Shown piece by piece: positions 18,512-21,171 of a stretch of 21,171 nt of DNA. Every line of letters begins with the position of its first letter. Position 1 is the stretch's first letter. Where the stretch lies: NCBI GenBank assembly GCA_026260175.1, contig JAKCWW010003954.1, positions 19,231 to 40,401 on the forward strand. Reading direction: 5' to 3'. Under the pieces are notes generated by a model, which was given only the letters and a program-made list of their open reading frames with translations, had not been told where the DNA came from and did not search any database. This stretch comes from Reticulitermes lucifugus (lineage: Eukaryota > Arthropoda > Insecta > Blattodea > Rhinotermitidae). A program made the translations under genes and the position numbers.

Positions 18512-21171
18512 GTAATTCTAATAGAGTGACATTTTTATGCAGGGCTGTTTTTGTCACTCATCTTCTGTGTTTACCTCTCTTTAGTGTCAAGACCAATTAC
18601 AGTGGGGTAGAGCTCAAGCAACAACACATTAATATACTGGCAGTTTAACAAGAATACTCCTCCTGTATGTGTCATATAATTATTTTATACTGACCATTAG
18701 TCTGTGTTAACCTTTAAAAGACCTGTCTTTGCATATGCAAACACTCATAAAAAGAGCTGCTAAAACTTCATTTTATATGTATATAGTCAACAAGCAAATT
18801 TACTGCAATTTTAATACATGCTGCATAATCTCTGTTTTATTTTCCACAAAATGCCATTTTATTTCATGATTTTATGTTTTTCTGTTCAAATAGTACTTTC
18901 ATAAACCATGCTGTAATATTTAAATACCAGACCAGTCATTTGAAGGTTAATAGGCTCAGGGCAAGTGGGTGACCATATTTACAGAGTTTCACGTGTTTGG
19001 CTAGTGCGTGTTGGTCATTCATCGACTTGCATACTAATTAAATTGAAATGTTCTGTTTCAGAGTTGTTCCCACCATCCATATTTATACTTCTTAGAAAAC
19101 ACAGGCCTCCGAGTTGAGGCATTCAGACTGCATTGGTTCACAGCAGCTTTCAATAGATTTTTTCAAAAATGTGGATCTTGGAGACCAAAACTGCTGGACT
19201 GTTGGTTTACTCTTGGAACAAGGTGTTCCTTGGCATTGCTTCCAGTAGCAATGTACATTGTCATCAGGACTGCAGTTAGTGCATGGCAGAGAAGCATCGG
19301 CACTGGTGACACAAAACCGTCACTTGTATTGGAACCTATGGTTAATACATATATGTATAACATTAACATTGCTGTCTTCTGAATGTGGCATCATATAGTT
19401 TGGTAGGAAGGTACCATCTGTAGGGTAGAATTTGGGTCATATACCTTGATATAGGTAGCAGGTTCATTGGAAACATTGGGACATTTTTACCAACTGCATA
19501 GCGTCAGCCCAGAAGATCAGAATCGTAGTACATATCACTGTGAACACTTCATGACTAAGTCATTTTGTGTTTTGTTTGTTTGCCTGCTTGCTTCTTTGTA
19601 TTTGATAGAGAGAGCATTTGGTCATTTTTTTTAAGGAAGCCCAGAGATTGTGTATCGGAATTAAGTGGTGAATGACATACTGTACACCCAGGCCTTGTTT
19701 TAAGCCATAGTTGTATTCTTGAAAAAGTGGGTGTAAATCAAAAGTGATATTCCCATGAACAAAAAAGGATGAAGTGAATGCAAATACACCAGCCAAAGGG
19801 TGTTGCACTGAAAATGAGAGATCACAAAATAAGAAGTGGTGTAAACTGGTAAGGGGCATTAAAGCAAAAAGGCATAAAACAAGGCCTTGGTTGAAGTTTT
19901 GAGACAACTAGGAAGATCCATGGATAGATTTAAGTATGATGTTAAACCAGATATTAGGGAACTGGGGTGCTAAAGACACAATGATAAATTCTTGGGCTTC
20001 TGTGCCAACAAAGTTTTACGACTAATTTGAAATTGCTTACTCTGCACTTTAATCAACTTGTTTTCTTTTACTAAACCAACTGAATGCACATACAACATAC
20101 ACGAGAGTATAGTCCATACCAGTGGTTCCCAAAATGTGCTCTGCGAATCCTAAAGGATCGGCGAACAGTTCCCAGGGGATCTGTGGATACATTTCTGTAA
20201 TGGCTACTTTGGAGTTTACTTATTTTTTTAATTGAATGTGTTAAAAAGTAATCGCAAAACTTCTTTAATGGGCGATGTGTTTATTTTGTATGACCATTAG
20301 AATATCTAATTAAGAAGCCTGTACCCACGAAGCAAGCGACAATCAGTTTAATCAAGGTCAAATCATGCAATGCATTGTTACATATGCTACTGGTCTGTAT
20401 TTCTAGCTCTTTGATTCCAAAGTGTGTTGCACGCAGATGCAGAAAGAAAAATATGCTTGTTAAATTAACATACTTGCATTGTTGCACCTTCTACAGATTT
20501 CAGCAGATACAGGAAAACACTTGGTGACGCGATTTAAATCTAGCTTTGTTTTTTGTTGCAACTTGACAAAACAACAGACATGTCAGGGCTAGTAGTAGTA
20601 CTTGTATTTGTATATTACTTATTCCAGAACAGAACAAGATTTACTGTCTAAATGTGCAGTGCTCAAACTTCTTCCATTCCCAAAACTTGTCTGTGAATCT
20701 GGATTTTCAAGGTATGCAGCAACAAAATCTAAGTATCGGTACAGACTGTTGCACCTGACATGAGAATTCAGTTGTCTACAATCACTCTCAAAGTTAAAAG
20801 ATTTTGTGAGACGAATAAACAACACCATTCTTCACTTTACTAACCTATGAGGTAAGATTCACTGTATATTCAAATAATGACAGTTCATTATCAGTATTTT
20901 TTTGTGTCAGTCTGAAAAAGGTTGATTGTAAACATAATGTGTATAATCACTTCTGAGATCTAAATTTTTAATTCTGGGTACCAGTCATCTGGACACCTAT
21001 ACTTACGTGAGCAACGATGTGAGGATCTGTGGTTATTTTTTACAACCAAAAGGGGTCCATGCCGATCCCAGTGGCCATGCGGTCTAAGGTGTGGGTCTTC
21101 AGCTGCTTGCTTACTAGGATCGTGGGTTCGAATCCCACCGGGGGCATTGATGTCTGTCTCTTGTGAGTGTT
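18437..21171 (+). CDS. MBTPS2: Membrane-bound site-2 protease (MBTPS2/S2P), 5' part only
   Basis: S2P is the multi-pass zinc metalloprotease that makes the second, intramembrane cut in SREBP and ATF6 in the Golgi (family knowledge). Two exons are visible: 18437-18511, and 19062 to about 19340. Together they give 118 codons of a protein of about 519 residues in human. Exon 1 is a hydrophobic N-terminal segment ending FFFDALFK, 25 codons, which is also where I recall the human first exon ending. Exon 2 reads LENTGLRVEAFRLHWFTAAF, NRFFQKCGSWRPK and then a second membrane segment, aligning with the LENNGLSISPFHIRW...AVFNRAF region of S2P. The HExxH zinc motif is encoded further on, and I found no exon for it before the window ends. 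The ATG has G at -3 and G at +4, and an in-frame TGA (18425-18427) lies just upstream. Everything from about 19341 to the edge is taken as intron 2. Confidence 0.88.
18711..18946. mobile_element. piggyBac-type MITE, 236 bp, in MBTPS2 intron 1
   Basis: TTAA flanks both ends (18707-18710, 18947-18950). The left end CCTTTAAAAGACCTGTC and the right end read inward CCTTCAAATGACTGGTC agree at 13 of 17 positions. It makes up almost half of the 550-bp intron 18512-19061. It has no coding capacity. Confidence 0.75.
19062..19340 (+). CDS. MBTPS2: MBTPS2 coding exon 2 (about 93 codons)
   Basis: The acceptor reads TTCTGTTTCAG|AGTTGT and is in phase 0 with exon 1. The frame stays open until a TGA at 19380. 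I place the donor at ATG|GTTAAT, so the exon ends LVLEPM and the expected VPGxNLP segment would start the next exon. A rival donor, ATAT|GTATAA, would end the exon at 19354 in another phase. The right boundary is therefore less certain than the left. Confidence 0.87.
19381..19680. other. Presumed intron 2 of MBTPS2, no feature seen
   Basis: The stretch after exon 2 contains no further S2P-like exon. The HExxH-encoding exon must lie beyond the window. Confidence 0.5.
19690..19887. mobile_element. Short TIR repeat (MITE-like), copy B
   Basis: Second copy of the repeat at 3233-3411, in the same orientation. The ends are GGCCTTGTTTTAAGCC and, reading inward from the right, GGCCTTGTTTTATGCC. The shared body includes GTGTAAATCAAAA, TGATATTCCCAT and AAGAAGTGGTGTAAA. 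The open frame across it on the minus strand is not a gene. Confidence 0.72.
20120..20940 (+). mobile_element. Internally deleted hAT transposon
   Basis: The left end CAGTGGTTCCCAAA is the usual type of hAT terminal repeat. A transposase C-terminus (20634-20843) lies near the other end. The right terminal repeat is degraded: CTGAAAAAGGTTGATTG near 20920-20937 resembles the inner part of such an end. At about 0.8 kb it lacks most of a 2.5-4 kb autonomous element. It probably lies in intron 2 of MBTPS2. Confidence 0.65.
20634..20843 (+). pseudogene. hAT transposase C-terminal (dimerisation) fragment
   Basis: The plus strand reads LLSKCAVLKLLPFP, then VCESGFSRYAATKSKYRYRL. After a one-base shift near 20747 it continues VAPDMRIQLSTITLKVKRF and stops at TAA 20841-20843. 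CESGFS followed by KxKYRNRL and a DxRxxLS segment is the signature of the hAT dimerisation region, so the reading is firm although the catalytic core is absent. The minus-strand open frame over the same bases is a shadow. Confidence 0.85.
20941..21060. other. Anonymous DNA before the terminal SINE
   Basis: No structure was recognised in this short spacer. Confidence 0.4.
21061..21171 (+). mobile_element. Second SINE family: tRNA-Leu/Ser-like head, cut by window edge
   Basis: TGGCCATGCGGTCTAAGG (box A) and GGGTTCGAATCCCACC (box B and T arm) resemble a class II tRNA with a long variable arm. The acceptor stem pairs only partly and the anticodon stem does not close, so this is not a working tRNA. 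Sequence continues past the tRNA part as GGGGGCATTGATGTCTG, as expected for a tRNA-derived SINE. It is a different family from the seven copies above. Confidence 0.7.

Noticed and set aside
21061..21146. A working tRNA-Leu or tRNA-Ser gene.
   Set aside because: The box A and B regions are good, but the acceptor stem is mismatched, the anticodon stem does not pair, and SINE-like sequence follows directly.
19341..21171. A further S2P exon encoding HExxH.
   Set aside because: No such motif is readable in any plus-strand frame before the window ends; only repeats and anonymous intron-like DNA are seen.

Overview
This is a eukaryotic, AT-rich, repeat-laden stretch with spliced genes, most likely from an insect. 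The two conserved genes, the many short SINE copies and the TTAA/TA/8-bp-duplicated MITEs fit a large insect genome. A cockroach or termite (Blattodea) is my best guess, from the look of the SINEs and of a fold-back repeat; that is inference. There is no bacterial-style operon structure, and nearly all open reading frames longer than 60 codons are chance or repeat-derived.

Two real protein-coding genes can be read by homology, in divergent orientation about 5.7 kb apart. (1) A complete sorting nexin 3 (SNX3) gene on the minus strand: four coding exons between 12720 and 11224, 163 codons, canonical GT/AG introns and all PI3P-binding residues intact. (2) The 5' end of a membrane-bound site-2 protease gene (MBTPS2/S2P) on the plus strand: exon 1 (18437-18511) and exon 2 (19062 to about 19340), running off the right edge before the HExxH catalytic exon. 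SNX3 works with retromer on early endosomes. S2P cleaves membrane-anchored transcription factors such as SREBP and ATF6 in the Golgi. They look like neighbours, not partners.

The rest is mobile-element debris. 1-5.1 kb: microsatellites, five copies of one tRNA-derived SINE, a short MITE-like repeat and a TA-flanked pogo/Tigger-type MITE. 5.1-11.2 kb: AT-rich DNA with no recognisable gene, containing a hAT-type MITE with its 8-bp target duplication, a TTAA-flanked piggyBac-type MITE with an exact five-unit 44-bp minisatellite, and a near-perfect long hairpin. 11.2-12.7 kb: SNX3, with a SINE fragment in intron 3. 12.7-13.9 kb: a comparatively CpG-rich interval with a 0.2-kb fold-back repeat. 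13.9-15.3 kb: the frameshifted 3' part of a non-LTR retrotransposon (minus). 15.5-16.5 kb: decayed C-terminal part of a Penelope-like element with its GIY-YIG region (minus). 16.5-18.4 kb: anonymous DNA and another SINE. 18.4-21.2 kb: start of MBTPS2, with a piggyBac-type MITE in intron 1 and, downstream of exon 2, a second copy of the short MITE-like repeat, an internally deleted hAT transposon and the head of a second tRNA-derived SINE.

I did not find a novel multi-gene system. The observations most worth a second look are the near-perfect hairpin at 10551-10689, the minisatellite-bearing piggyBac MITE at 7002-7329, and the two uncalled spliced genes.
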